Of a stretch of DNA of 64,000 bases, positions 43,691 through 56,597 are shown in pieces (position 1 is the first letter of the stretch; each line of letters begins with the position of its first letter). A program made the position numbers and the translations under genes. The notes under the pieces were generated by a model. That model did not search any database. It saw only the letters and a program-made list of their open reading frames with translations, and was not told where the DNA came from. The stretch lies in contig NC_079384.1 in NCBI RefSeq assembly GCF_021018895.1, forward strand, positions 11,571,640 to 11,635,639. The letters are read 5' to 3'. The DNA is from Seriola aureovittata (Eukaryota; Chordata; Actinopteri; Carangiformes; Carangidae).

Positions 43691-44184
43691 TACATTTTAG
43701 TGTATATTACCCAGTGCAAAGATTTAAGGCTGCAGAAGATCCTGTTTCTGCACTTAGCTGATGTGGGATTGATTTCCTTTACAAATATATGAATCACCAG
43801 GGTCATTACTGAGCCGGACTCTTTCATTAAATTGAGCTATATCTCCTGGTTCAACACAGGGCCTTCTGAGAGTCCTCCACCAAGAATATACTGTACCTCC
43901 ATGGGCTAATGCAGAACATTGACCCTCCGTGGAGAAAATAGGTGACAACGTCGTAGCCTTTTAATAATTCAGATGTATGTGGGTGGATCACGTTGATAAA
44001 TGGAGAAGCAAAGCAAAGTCTCTCTAGTTTTTTGAATGAGTAATATCATGAGTGGTAGAAAATTATAAATATAACGATACACCGGTGTACTCGTATACAT
44101 GCCAGCGTACCTTAATGCTTTCCAAAACCCTTTTAATTGGGAGGCTTATAAGGCATCACTGCAAGTGTCTCTCACTAGAATATT

Positions 44185-44187
<3 letters not shown>

Positions 44188-44244
<57 letters not shown>
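44188..44244. repeat. (CA)28 microsatellite
   Basis: A 57-base CA tract between two candidate elements. Confidence 0.95.
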
Positions 44245-44247
<3 letters not shown>

Positions 44248-44269
44248 GTATTGACTTTTCAAATAAAAA

Positions 44270-44570
44270 GACATTAATGCAGATAACGGCCATTTGAATC
44301 CTCATTAGTCACCGGTAATCTAGAAACATGGGCGATATATTAAGAGTGGTGTTCGCGGCTAGTCATTAAAGGAGGAATAAAAGACAAAATAAATCCAATC
44401 TTGGAACGCCTGTGATTAATCATGTTGGCCACCGCTGGCTGGCTGGCTGCTTAACAGTTTTATTGACTCATTTATGCTGGTTTCCCTGATAATCCATTTA
44501 TTCTGAATAATGCCTCCCTTCATGCTCAAAGTGCTGTGTTCAGGTGATACCACTAGAAACTGTATATTTT
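44270..44570. promoter_or_regulatory. Candidate conserved non-coding element
   Basis: Dense in words of developmental enhancers: CATTAATGCAGATAACGG, GTGATTAATCATGTTGG (a palindromic TTAATCA-type site), CAGTTTTATTGACTCATT and TCCATTTATTCTGAATAAT. High complexity, no ORF. It is among the more enhancer-like stretches in the window. Confidence 0.4.
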
Positions 44571-44639
44571 TTTTAGCTCCTTCCCCCTAGACAAACATAT
44601 ATTACAACAATTACATGTATCGGCTGACAGAAGAAAGGC

Positions 44640-45260
44640 CACAATTGCACATTATTCAGGGAAGCTTTTAATGAAAGTGTTAATTAAGTATATTTTCAAT
44701 TATTCCTTAAGGGGATCACAAACTAAGATAGTATCATGAATAATTTACTGCGGAGTGTGTAATTAGAACAATGTTAATGTAATTTTCGCAGCAGGGAATT
44801 ACTAAACAAGAGCAGCAACATATGCGGAAAGGTTCATTGGAGTCCCTGAAATAGCACACAGGGCTGTGCATGGTGTCATGTGATGGGAGACAATGGAGCG
44901 ATATGCAATGATTAAGACATTCCTGTGTATAACGTAAGGGGGGATCACAGACAGTCGGCATGGAGCGTAATTCTTCTGTCAACATTCCTGAAGTAGCTCA
45001 GACAACTGTGCATCTACACCTCTGGACGCTAGCAAGACTCCTGAGATACGAACATGAGTCGCCCTGGCCACACCTGACCCTGCATCACCACCTTCATCGG
45101 CAGTGAGAAGCTCCTGTTCATTGTCCAGATGCATGAGTTTACACAGGAAGGCGGTTTAGACAGATTTTTAAAGGCACCTGTGTGAGCAGTGTCATCACAC
45201 CTGACCGGGGAGTGACAGGTTCACACCTTAATCAAATATGTGATAGAGGGAGACAGCAGT
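44640..45260. promoter_or_regulatory. Candidate conserved non-coding block
   Basis: GTGTTAATTAAGTATATTTTC, TGAATAATTTACTGCGG and GTGTAATTAGAACAATG are followed by a GC-richer half with CACACCTGACC repeated at 45072 and 45198 (T-box or E-box-like AGGTGTG on the other strand) and AGTGACAGGT. No coding potential. Confidence 0.35.
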
Positions 45261-48200
45261 TCTAGGGTCCAAGGTTTAGTCATAAAACACAGAAAAAAGG
45301 GGAATACAAATGCACGTGGCAGTGTTTGTTTAGACAACTATTGAATTGCCTTTCATTAGCATTAATACCTGGACTATGGCCCGATTAAGTATTACATAAT
45401 CAAAGCAGATTTTCAGTATGTAGTGTATTCAAACTGGAAAAATGACACATAAGTATACTCAAAAAAGTTGTTATAGACAGTAAACTTAGATGTGTTAGTA
45501 GCTGTGTCCCAAAACCATACTACTTCCATCCAGAATGTACAACATTCTTGTCATCATAGGACACTCCATTAGTAGTAAATAAAAGCAGCCACATACTTGC
45601 TAACACCATTTTATACTAACAGGAAATGATACAACTCATATGGGATCAGATGTAATCAACTCTGGGGAGCTTCTGCCAATTAAACTTCACTAAGAGAATT
45701 CACATTTTTTTCCCAAAGATTTAATACTTAGTATTTGTTTTCCAAGATTTTTATGGAGTTATTTCACTCCCATCCACAATTTAGTTTCATTTTTCTTGTC
45801 AGCTGTGAGCTGTTCCTCCATTTCCTTTGTACATTGCATAGTGGGAGAATAGTGTCCATCAAAAACACAGCCAATAAAATCAACCATTTAGTCTCTATGC
45901 TGTCGTCTAATCAATGTTGTTTCATCAATGTATTTGAGCACAGACGTGGATAAAAAAATTTCATACAGAATTATGATATACATGGCAGGTAACTAGTAAG
46001 GGCAGTAGTTCATGAGAAAACTGCAACAGAAATGCACTGTTTCACAATGTTGGGAACCAATCACTTGTTCCAACATTCATCAGATTCCATTGAAATCTTG
46101 TTCCCCAGTTTCTGACATTTCCTGTTAAATAACAAATACAAACAAGGCCAGAAACTTACAATGCTGCAGCCGTGGTAAAGAATGAGAATCTCGAGGATTA
46201 TCCCTTTAAGCATTTCTAGATTTAAAAAAAAAAAAAAAAAAAAAAATCACAGCTGCTGCTTTTCAAACCAATCGTGAGCAGTCTGTTTCCATTCAACATT
46301 AGTAGATATGTGGCTGTGTATATATAGTAATGAGGATTTTGAGTGTTCTCAGCAGTGTCTCTGGGGACTTTCTCACAAGGTCTTGACTGAAAGCCTGAAG
46401 CCTATCAAGTATCCCACACAGCACAAGTCCTAGCACCTGACGACATGGTTCTGCAGGGAGTTTCTGCTGTCACAATAAATCAGAGACAGACAGGATACAG
46501 TATAATCATGCCGGTGTCCTGTTTCTCTCAGCCTCTGTTGAATGCTTCAGCAAAATCTAAGCTGCACATGGTGGCACACACCACCACGACTGCATATGTT
46601 GCCATACCCACAGTGCTTGATGGTTGACTTGAGAGGAATAATCCATTGGAGATAACATACAAAGAGCTGTTGATGGTTTATGTTGAGGGTCTATTGTACA
46701 CAATGATGTACTGTGCTGCTAGTAGCTTCCTTTATTCTTAAACATTCCTTACTTTGATAATAGATGGAATCCTTTGAGGGAAAATAAGCCTAGAAGGTCT
46801 GTTTTATATCTTAACATGCAGCTCAAACCTTAGAACAGAGGCATTTAAGACATTTGACGATGTTGGAAAGCAAAGTGCTCCTCTCTGTAACCGTGTGAAA
46901 CCCATACTTCAAAACCAAAGTAAATTGAGATGTCTGAGCTATCAGAAAGGGGACCCTTGCTGTGCTTATATCGGAGCTTCCTTCCCTTCATAAAGATGAA
47001 TCATAATGTCTAATTCTCACAAATTACCCAAACATTATGTAGTACTCTCATTTCCAACACTGTTTAATCTGTGTCTGGAGTATTCGCTGTCACTTCATGT
47101 TGCAAACACTCCTCTCACTCTGGCAGTTCATTGTCTTTTGATGGGCCATAAAAGGCTCGGTTTGATGGATGATAACTCGGGGCGTCTCTCTTTGTTGTGG
47201 GATGTGACGACTGAGTGCACGTGAGATGTGAGGAGAAGACGCGGTGTGAATGGGAGATGTCATTGATGTCTTGCGCTGACACCGAGGCCCTAAGCATTGG
47301 CTTTGATCTCTGTGAAGGACTGCAAAGCAAACACAAATAAAAGATTCTAGTGTTACAGTTTCCAGGGAGAAAGTTGAATTGTTTTTTTGAGCATTTTCCA
47401 AGAGGTTTCTCCCTGATTGGTCATGTGCTTCTAGAAGTAGAAAGGCCTGCTGATCAGGACTCTGTAACAATTTAGAGGTTGACAAATTGGAAAAGGTGTT
47501 TCTCGGTAGGTAGAGCATGCTCCGGCTTCTACCTGTATGTAAAATGTGATTTATCAAGAGAGAGGACAGCTCATGTCATTGCCTTCTGATCCGGTCTAAT
47601 AAATACTGAGTGCTCTATAGGCCCTGGACTCCCTGCTGACCCTACAACATCTGCTCAGGCACTTACTACTTAATACATTAGTTGTGAGAACAGGGCAGGT
47701 GTTTTCAGCTGGAGCCAGAGAACATGAAAAACAGATTGTGCCTCCGGTTCATGCAATTGAATTAAAATGAGTCACCCCCAGCTTTTCTCATAAAATAAAA
47801 CCACAAATAATGTTATGGCATGAAGGACAGGTGGGAATATTTCATAGCTTTGCTTGATGGTGGCAAGAAAACTAAAAATATAATTGACTACAGCTCACAT
47901 AAGGAATCTATTATGACCTAAAGATTCCTGAGATAGATGGATATAAAACTCCCTTAATGAAAACGAAGGCTTGCTTTGCTATATAAATTGCTTTCCAGTA
48001 TATGGCAGCCATAGTGCAGTTTTTTATGCCTAGTTCTTTGATGTTTACTTAAGCAGCTGAGCGTGATGTGCGTCATGGCCTGTACATTGTAGATTACAAA
48101 AGGAACACTTTAAAGGTCAAATCATGATGGTACTTAGGTACATGAGCAAACATTTACCAGCTATAGGCTCTAGGAATTAAAGGACTTAAATATATTTGGA

Positions 48201-48725
48201 AGCTGAGTCATTAGGAGAATTCCCAGGAGACAATGGGAGAGGTTGACCACACTGATTACAAAGCACGTGATAAATATGTGCCGTTATGTGAGATATTCTG
48301 ATTACCTTATACTTAACTGGTGGTTTGTTTTGTCCCCTGAGGATTTCATTTGTGATCTTTATACAGTCAGTATAAATGGTTTATTATACAGTGAAACGTT
48401 TGTGCAACATTGGTCATATTGCATCATTCTTTTAAAAGGGCCATTTCATGCAAATTATGAAAAACAAAACACAAAATATATCTCTGCACTCACCTCTGGG
48501 ACTGTAACTGACCTGATTTAGACTGAATGTAACTTTGACTTAGCCTGACTAGGATCCCAGGACCTGGGTCAAGGGGATCTGTGATGTATCTAGCCTTACA
48601 GATAGTTTTGATTGTATTTGTCCAGATTCAGATTTTGATATATCTGCCTCTGAATTTTCTCTGTCCACTCCAGTACAGTGGTGAGTGGAATTTTGTTTAG
48701 GATGCTGCTCACACCATTGAATTAA
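45261..48725. other. Gene-desert DNA without called elements
   Basis: No exon or RNA gene found. A23 homopolymer at 46224-46246. Stretch 45490-45640 (TGTGTCCCAAAACCATACTA) resembles a dispersed repeat. A 155-codon minus frame at 47090-47557 has no recognisable domain. Parts of 46900-47800 are complex enough to hide further elements. Confidence 0.4.
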
Positions 48726-48755
48726 ACAAGGCTATGCTCCCCGCCATAGCCTTGT
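48726..48755. repeat. Perfect 11-bp inverted repeat (hairpin)
   Basis: ACAAGGCTATG and CATAGCCTTGT are exact inverted copies separated by CTCCCCGC. It sits directly before a repeat fragment, so it may be a repeat end. Confidence 0.85.
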
Positions 48756-48756
48756 C

Positions 48757-48860
48757 AGGAGGATTCATCCTTTGGGGACCATGAAAGTCGTTCTAATAGT
48801 AGTAACCAAAAATGCCAACCGGCTGGTGGCTATAGTGGACCGTCACCATCCTCAAAGACA
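48757..48860 (+). repeat. Fragment of the dispersed repeat family seen at 7880-8665
   Basis: AGGATTCATCCTTTGGGGAC followed by a GTGGACCGTCACCATCCTC-type end resembles the tail of the common teleost repeat that also lies at 7880-8665. Confidence 0.45.
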
Positions 48861-51179
48861 TGCTGTGAGTATGGCTACAAACGAACTTTCATTGTCGTCA
48901 AAAAACAAAGATATTAATTAGCCATGCTGTTGCACTTGGTTCCTTCATCGTGATGAACAAAGGCATTCTAGTTTATTTTGAAGCAATCCCACATACACCA
49001 TCCTGCTCGTGTAAATACTCATTAGTGCATTAAATCGTCAGCAAAAAAATTGTCCCCAACAACTGCACTATTTACTATAAGCTTCTGTTAAAAACTCCAC
49101 TGCCTTGTTGTTTTAGGAAATAAGTCAGCCTTTTAAAAATGGAGGTATATATTTTTGGACATCTTGGAACAAAGTTGGAACCAAGGGACTAGGGGCTAAG
49201 TGCTACAGACATGCTGACTGAGACTAAGAAACTGACTGACTGCATTGTTAGTTTTGGCTCTTTTATGGGATTTGTAGACGGCAACAAAATGAAGCCAGCT
49301 TTATCCTTTAACTTCTCTTAATGAAAGAATTATCTCAGTGCTACCACTCGTCAAGTACACTTAGACAAAACACACGCAACTGATTTATATAAGAGTTGGT
49401 GTTGAGTTTGGTGATGTACCAAATAAAAAGTGATTAGTTTTTGATGCAGATCCAGGAATTTTAAAACTGTATTTTTTAACATTGTGAGATATGGTCCTTT
49501 AACCGACTCATTTACTTCCTCTTGACTACTGCACTTACTTGAATGGAAAAAAAAATCTGACACATGTATCCCGTTATTGTCCATCACTGATTATTTTGAT
49601 ACACATCTGGATCGTAATGCAATTTAAAGAAATTTCTCATTAGAATATTAAATGTTCTTTTTCTGAAGCCTCTGGGGAGATGTGCTCTCTGAGTGCTGTC
49701 GACTTCCAGATTGGAGTTCAGAAATCATGAACATAGCTAAGAATGACTTTGGAGTTTGCACTTGCGCTCACCTGTGTGGGTTTAGCACAGACTGAAACCA
49801 CATTTCAGTTCTCCTGTCCATGGAGTAATGTGCTGCAGATCATAACCTCGGGATAAAGTCATATCTGAAGCAGTATTTGAAAGATATCAAAAACCCAGGA
49901 TGCCTCAAATTGAACCCTGTCGTTCATATCCTTCAACAATGTATGTGCTTTTTTTTTTTTTTTTTTTGGGTCTTTCTCTCCCATACGAGCTCAGCTTTAC
50001 GTTATACACAGCAATCCTCAGCCATCTGGTTTTCATTTCCTGTGAGGTTCAAGATGGTTGGAGAGTTTAACAAAAGGAGCCTCGTTTGAACCGGGGGCTA
50101 ATGTAGTTAGGATGGAATCTGTCACTCAGTCTATTGCATGTTGATGACTAAGAGCAGTTTCAGCTGTAAGCAGTCCATGATTTATGGACACTGAGTGAAC
50201 TCTTGTAAGCAAACGCCAACTAGGAGTTCACAGCAGCAAGTGGGCCCTTTTTTTGGCTGCAGCTCGCCTCCATTTTCTTTCCATTCATGCCAAAGTATTT
50301 CGCACGGCAATTAGCTCCATCCTCATTTGGGTCTGCAGTCCCACAGGGTTAGCGAAGCCATTTATCATCCTGAGGGCTTGGAACTCCACAGCTCCATCTC
50401 AGGTAGTTTCTGTAAACAGTCGTTGGCCTGGCTCTTTCCATTTCATGAAATGAGAAGGAGATACAGTAGTTTTGAGGTCCTGCCATCCATCCATCTGTCG
50501 ATTGCTTTGCTTTTCCTCTACAGGTGTGAAGGCAAAAGGGAAATGTCATTTCACATGGCTCATTTGTCATATGGTAACTACATAGAGTGAATAGAGTGAT
50601 GACAACATGGCCTCCTCGCTTTTTTCAGAGGGGTCAACTGCTTTGGATTTGGAGTGTAGAGTGTAGGCAAGACTAAAGACTATTCTGGCTAATGAGGAGT
50701 ATGCACAAAGGTAACAAATGTTTTTTTTTATTTTATTTTTTTTACATTTTTGATATTAAGTCTTGTAATGAGCAAAATTGATAGAGTTTTTAATAGCTGA
50801 CTTGACATTTAGTTCATGTTTACATGGATACAGATGTGAGATATGCAACGTTGTTAGGCACACATTAAAGAACTATTCATGTTTTATTATGATGTATCTG
50901 TTGAGTTATATTGAAACATAAGTGTTGGCTCCGCTACAAGTATTTGTATAGCTTCCAAATGCCTGTGGGGCGTCATTAAAACACATATTTGAGCAGGCAC
51001 AGCCATAAACATGTGCTGGATACATTCTTTGTGTCCTTAGCCCAAACATCTTCAGATGCAGCCAGGAAAATAATTGAACTACAGTATGTGCATTTTTCTA
51101 TTTTCACATCTATCCTTGGAGAGTCATTAGGCCTACTCTACAAAGACCCTGCCAACTGGTTCTGAATCCATCATTTGTT
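48861..51179. other. Gene-desert DNA without called elements
   Basis: No gene seen. A T18 run lies near 49950. The region 50220-50600 is complex and non-repetitive but carries no distinctive word cluster. Confidence 0.4.
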
Positions 51180-51560
51180 CAACCGATATATTGCGGTCTC
51201 TGTCGCTGCTATGTCTTTATCAATCAGAATTAAGGAATTAGATTAAGCTCCTTGGTTTTCTCCTTCTTCAGTAGAGTCACGCTGCAGTGCAGGCCCAGGG
51301 GTTACGGGGAGTATCAGAGGGGACTAATTGTCAAGGTTATGTCTCAGCGGATGATTGATGTGAGGCCAGGCTGTTTTTGTCAGCCTGTCAGGTGGCTGGA
51401 ATGTTTAATGTTCTCATTATTGGTTGCTCTGTTGTGTATATTTCTCTGTCAGCGCCGCTGAGCCATCTGAACTGCCAGAGCACTTCAAAGGCCTGCAGGT
51501 CATCCGTCTTCCCCCTGACGCCCTGAATGTTCAGCCTCAGCTGAGTGCTGGTGATTTGTT
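51180..51560. promoter_or_regulatory. Candidate conserved non-coding element
   Basis: GTCTTTATCAATCAGAATTAAGG, CTAATTGTCAAGG, CAGCCTGTCAGG and TGAGCCATCTGAACTGCC words in complex DNA. No coding potential. Confidence 0.3.
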
Positions 51561-51658
51561 ATGACTTGAGAGCCAGCTGACAGACAGGTCTCCTATAAAA
51601 AAACATGCACCCATTTCCCTTTTGTCGTGCAGTGAAAGCATCGCTGCTCCTGTAATGT

Positions 51659-51687
51659 GGTGGGGGGTGGGGGGGTGGGGTGGGGGC
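51659..51687 (+). other. Strong G-quadruplex candidate
   Basis: G runs of 6, 7, 4 and 5 are separated by single T residues, an ideal short-loop G-quadruplex. It lies about 8 kb beyond the znf503 coding region on the downstream side. Confidence 0.8.
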
Positions 51688-52199
51688 ACACAACTGTCAC
51701 AGGAGGCTGGCACCTGACAGTTGTGTCATCTCACTAATTTGCAGACAGGACGACTTGAAATATTTTGTCTTTTTTGCCTCAATGTGGATTTTGGTTCTGG
51801 TGTCACAGACTCTCCCGGGTCACCATCTGTTGTGGAGCGCCACAGGGAACAAAGCTGAAAAGGGATCACTATATTAAGGCACATTTTCATATTCATCCTT
51901 AGTCCAGGGCTTGGTATATGCCATGTGATGGCACTGAGCAGAGAGCATCATGGGAAGAATGCTTATGGCTGCAAAGCCAGTCATATAATGAAAAGTGAGA
52001 GGTGAGACGGTAAAGACAAGAGAGGGGGAAAACAGAATCCAAATCTCAATTCTTTTCCCAGGCCCTTTACAAGATTGATTGTTTTCTGCTGATCTAATTT
52101 TGGATCGTATGAAAACAGTCCATTTGTCTTAAAGAAAAATGATGTGCCACATGGTGCAGATGGAATTTTTTTTGAAAGCTGAAAAAGATTAAAGAGAAA

Positions 52200-52560
52200 C
52201 TCTGCTCCTCAGCCCTAATCACGAGCTGTAGATTACTCTGCCGATTTAACCAGATGGCAGGCTCGATTCTGCAGGCCCTCCTGTATATTAATGAACAGCA
52301 GTCTGTTATATTTGACTTAGGTAAGTGAAATGTCCATCACCTGTAATGGTCTGCCAGCTGGCATTATGCATTTTGCACCACTTTGGGTCCACGTGGCATT
52401 TTTCATTTGCAACGTTCTTGAAGGAATATTTTTGTTCCCTGCTATTTTCCATCATTGTCACTGTTCTGGTAAATATTTTCTTTCACCAGGAAGAAAAGTC
52501 TCCAAGTTGTGTCCACAGCTAATTTCCTCTCATAGGTCAAGGCAATAATTCTGGCACTAA
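52200..52560. promoter_or_regulatory. Candidate conserved non-coding element
   Basis: AGCCCTAATCACGAGCTG, TGTATATTAATGAACAGCAG and GCATTATGCATTTTGCACC in non-repetitive DNA, typical of desert enhancers. Confidence 0.35.
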
Positions 52561-52919
52561 AACTGTCGCGCTGGGGCAAAGCACACAAGTTCGATATTAA
52601 CGTGATTAAGTTAGCCTGTCGACATGACTGCAAACACGGCAATACAGTATGTTAACAAACCTAATAATAGGAAGGGGGAGATAAAGTGGAGGGGATGGCT
52701 GCACAATTTCTGGCCAGTCGTTTGTCTGGTACAGCGAGCCACTGACCTTAAGGAACAGCTTGTGTGGCTTTCAGTCTATTGTGAGTTAGTGTGCAAATGT
52801 TTTCTTTGTGTTCTTCCTCTGCTGGGTTAGAGTGTTTTTATTTGTTTGTGACTGTATCAGCTTACTGCTCAGTGTCTTTAAAACTAGTCTGCTAACTGTC
52901 TTTGTCTCAAAATGTCAGT

Positions 52920-53480
52920 CTGAAGGCACTGCAGAAAACTTAAAGAGGCAATGAACACATGTTTGCCAGCCCGAGCGGCCAGAAACTCCGTCCATGAATA
53001 TGCCGAGCCTAATTTTAAACCAACAGCGGGGGAACTTTGGCTGCGTTTCCTAGCCAGAGAGCACGAACAGCGAGGAAGAACAATGCCAGTGTGTCATACA
53101 TTTAAACGCTGTTAAATTAAAGGCTGTTTACTGTTCGCAGAGGCCATTCATCTTGCTCAACGTTAGTCTGCTTCTTGCAAATTTGTCAGTAAGAGCTTCC
53201 ACATGCCAAGACCAGGAGGGGGAAAAGTTGGGGTTATCAGAGGAGGGTTTTCATAGCGTGTCTCTTCAGTCAGCCTGTAGTTAATTAGCCACCTCCACAC
53301 AATAAGGCCATAAGTCATTAATCACCCGCACCCTAGCAGAAGTCAAGTCACTGTGAGCAAGACGTTTGGAGACAAAAAGTTTGCCGCCTATGACAGACTT
53401 CAAAATGGCCCCTGTCAGTGGTGTGTAAATTATAGGGCATGTTGAGTGCTGAAAGACAAGGGCCCACTGTTTAACTCGCT
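52920..53480. promoter_or_regulatory. Candidate conserved non-coding block
   Basis: Mixed-composition DNA with TTAAATTAAAGGCTGTTTAC, GTTAATTAGCCACC and AAGTCATTAATCACCC words. No exon. Confidence 0.3.
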
Positions 53481-53592
53481 GTTGCTCTTTCCTTTGCTTT
53501 GTGTGTTGACAGACTCTCTTCGAGGGAAAATTCCCCTTTTCTCCGTTTCCCATTGGCTGGCTTATAACTCAAAAAGACTTTATTGTGAGTAT

Positions 53593-53650
53593 ACAACACA
53601 CATGCACGCACACACACACACGCACACACACAAACGCACACACACGCACA
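53593..53650. repeat. Imperfect CA microsatellite
   Basis: CA repeats interrupted by CG and AA. It gives rise to meaningless His-Thr frames. Confidence 0.9.
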
Positions 53651-56519
53651 AGTTACCCACATTAAGATAATCTCACTGTACCAAGCTCACTTCCTTCATT
53701 TTATGATGCCTCACTAGAGTTAATAGAAGAAGACAAGCTTCAAAGGTCAGCGGCTCAGTAAGACCCAGCTTTAACTTTGTATTCCTACCGTTTACTTTGC
53801 TTGTCAAAGGGAGGAAATGATGGAGTGATGATAAATATGTAGGCTTGTTTGGAGAAGCAAAAGCCTTTCTGCTGCAAAAATAAACCACCACGTTTCTCAG
53901 CATGATGGGAGACACACTTCTCAGCTGATTGAACATGCAGAAGGTCAGCGTTTTTTTCCCTTTGCGTCTGTAAACAGAGATCCGTCGGCCTTTCCAGAGT
54001 ACATAAGCATTGAGGAAGGTTTATTCAAAGAAGCAGAAGTTTATGAAAGAAAGGGGAAATCCCGTGATTGGGTCATTAATACGGCTGACAAAAGGGTGTT
54101 AAATTCATTATATGACGGCGACATGTGTAACAAGTGTTTGAAAGCTGGGTGATGTATGTATTTGATGCATGAACTTACGTGTGAAAAGTCCATTTTCATA
54201 CATGACTGTGGGCGTTTTGAGGAGGAGCATCAGCTCAGCATAGCAGGCATGACATCCATGGCCTTCAACCGCAACGCAGCATAGACAGTGTAACACATGG
54301 CGTGCAGCTGTGCAAAAGTGACCATTTTTAACATCAACATGTGTCTGCGACGGGCCGTGCTGCGCTGATCTGTTCCCCCGCAGGTGAAAGGCCGCGGGGT
54401 CTTGCTCACGCTGCAGTTCAAGGAAGAACAGGTGGGGCCGTCCCTGTGATTCAACACGGAGTCACGAAGTCGTCCAGTGTCTCATCTCCTGACAGCATTT
54501 TATATTCAAACATGTGGGAAAGAGATCCTCTGTCATAGGGAAGAAGATTGATAGACTTTAGCATGGTAGGATAGATGTATGTGAAGCTCACTGGGCCAGT
54601 TAATGTAATAAACAGAAACGTACCAATCACCTCTATCCACACAATGCAGCATGTTCCTCCAGTGACTTCTAGACCTCCTTAATTATTTTTTCTCCAACTC
54701 TAAAGATAAAATATATAGTAAGACCTCAAACTGCTGATGCTCCCGTGATCACCCAATAAAACTCCTGTTGAACAACTTGCTAACAAACTAAAAATTCAGA
54801 TTGAGTTCTAATGCTGGAACTAACCTAGTTTTTCCTTTTTAAAAACATGATGCAAGCTACTTTACAGTGTTATTTACTATTTGGTAGATTACCATCGGAT
54901 AACGCAGCGGTATATACAGTTACAGTAGATTTTTATTTAAGGCTTTGCTGTCCAAGTTGACAACATATTTAAGGAAGTTTTTTTGTCTTTAAGCTAATGG
55001 CAGCAGATTAAAACATCAGTTCTTATACTAACACTCAACTGGAGAAAGCTGGTTTACATGACTATGCACTTTAATACTGGGACAATAGCAACACATGTTA
55101 ACTTTAGTGACAATTTATTACTTTATTTTAACCCCGCTCACACACACAATAATGAGGTTGTATGCAGATATAAGGACACATTTATATATGCTTAAAAATG
55201 TACAGTATTTGTCAACTTCTTTTATGAAGACGTTTTATGTGTGTTTTACTATGTCACTTCACAATCTGTTTATACTGCAGCCTCCACTTGTGGGTAGCCA
55301 CAGGAGGAGTTATAGCCTACAGTAATAAACATTTATGTCTGCTTACAACAACTAACAGACTATTACAGTGAGTTATAAACATTGATTAAATGTTTTTATA
55401 CTTCTTGTAAATACTAGACGGGGTTAAAGTAAAGTGTTACAGAGACACTTATTCATGTGGGGGACTTAAATTTGACCTTACTGATATTTTAAATAATTTG
55501 ATAGTTTTTATGTAGCGGTCCGTTTGTGTAATGGCTGATTGGCATTTGGGATTTTTCATGTGTGTAATTAATTCTCAGGACGTGTAGAAAAGACTTTTTG
55601 ATTTCAGTGAGACTTCCTGTTTAAAAATTAAAAAAAAAAAGAAAGAAAGAACTTAATATACTTTTATAATATGATGTACATAAAAACATAATATACTGAT
55701 AATATAGTTTTAATACATAAAAATTAGGATGATTAAGATTTCACACAAGAAACAACTATAAAATCCTAGACCGGCTAATTAAATATCATCATCATTAATA
55801 TCATAGCTCAGTTCATATGTAACAAGCACAGACTTTATGTCCATCCCTATAATGTAACAACTGATACTGTAAAGTTAAATCTGAATAACTGATTGGCTGG
55901 TTAATGTGTTCGTACATGAGAGGATGTGTGAGTTTATACTGCAGTGTCACACATCTGGTAAATGGTGAGAAATAATGTTCACAGATCTTAATCCAATTTG
56001 TTCACATCACATTGTTGCGCTGTTTGTAAATGAAAAAAGATGTATGACATATGATCCACGCTGGCTTCATGGCTGACTGGTTGCAATGCTGAATTGTGGG
56101 TTTGGGGCTTTGTTACCATCTATCACTGAGCTATGTTTAGGACTCATCTACATGAAGGATGGGTGGATTTGATGAATATGACATCTGACCATTAACGATG
56201 GTGATTTTATTGTTGGAGAACAGCCTGATTTACAGAGGACGGATAATGACACTGTTGGCTCGATTTAGTTGATTTGTTTTAAAATGCTGATTAAATAGTT
56301 AGGCCTCGCTTTATTTTGTGCTCTCTGCTTCATGGCTTCATTACAGCGATCACAAAAGCAGTGGAAACGTCCCACATCTGGTGTCATCGTAAATCTTTGT
56401 TCAGCCAGCTCCTCACTGATGTCAGTGGCTCGTTTGTCTTTGTTAATGAAACGATAATGCATGACCTCGTGATTGAGAGGATTCAGCATGTTTTGATGAG
56501 CCCAGGAGATATTGCATCT
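53651..56519. other. Gene-desert DNA, distal 3' side of znf503
   Basis: No gene found. Bases 54070-54430 are CG-containing and complex and may hold a further element. From 54660 to 56000 the DNA is AT-rich without clear words. Confidence 0.4.
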
Positions 56520-56597
56520 GAACACACATACACACGCACACGCACTGACAAACACACACACACACACACACACACAATCACACACAATCACACACAT
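56520..56597. repeat. Imperfect CA microsatellite
   Basis: CA tract with CG, TA and CAATCA interruptions. Confidence 0.9.

Noticed and set aside
47090..47557. 155-codon minus-strand frame
   Set aside because: No family resemblance, and several alternative frames are open across the same stretch.
53446..53670. Frame with a His-Thr repeat tail
   Set aside because: Produced by a CA microsatellite.
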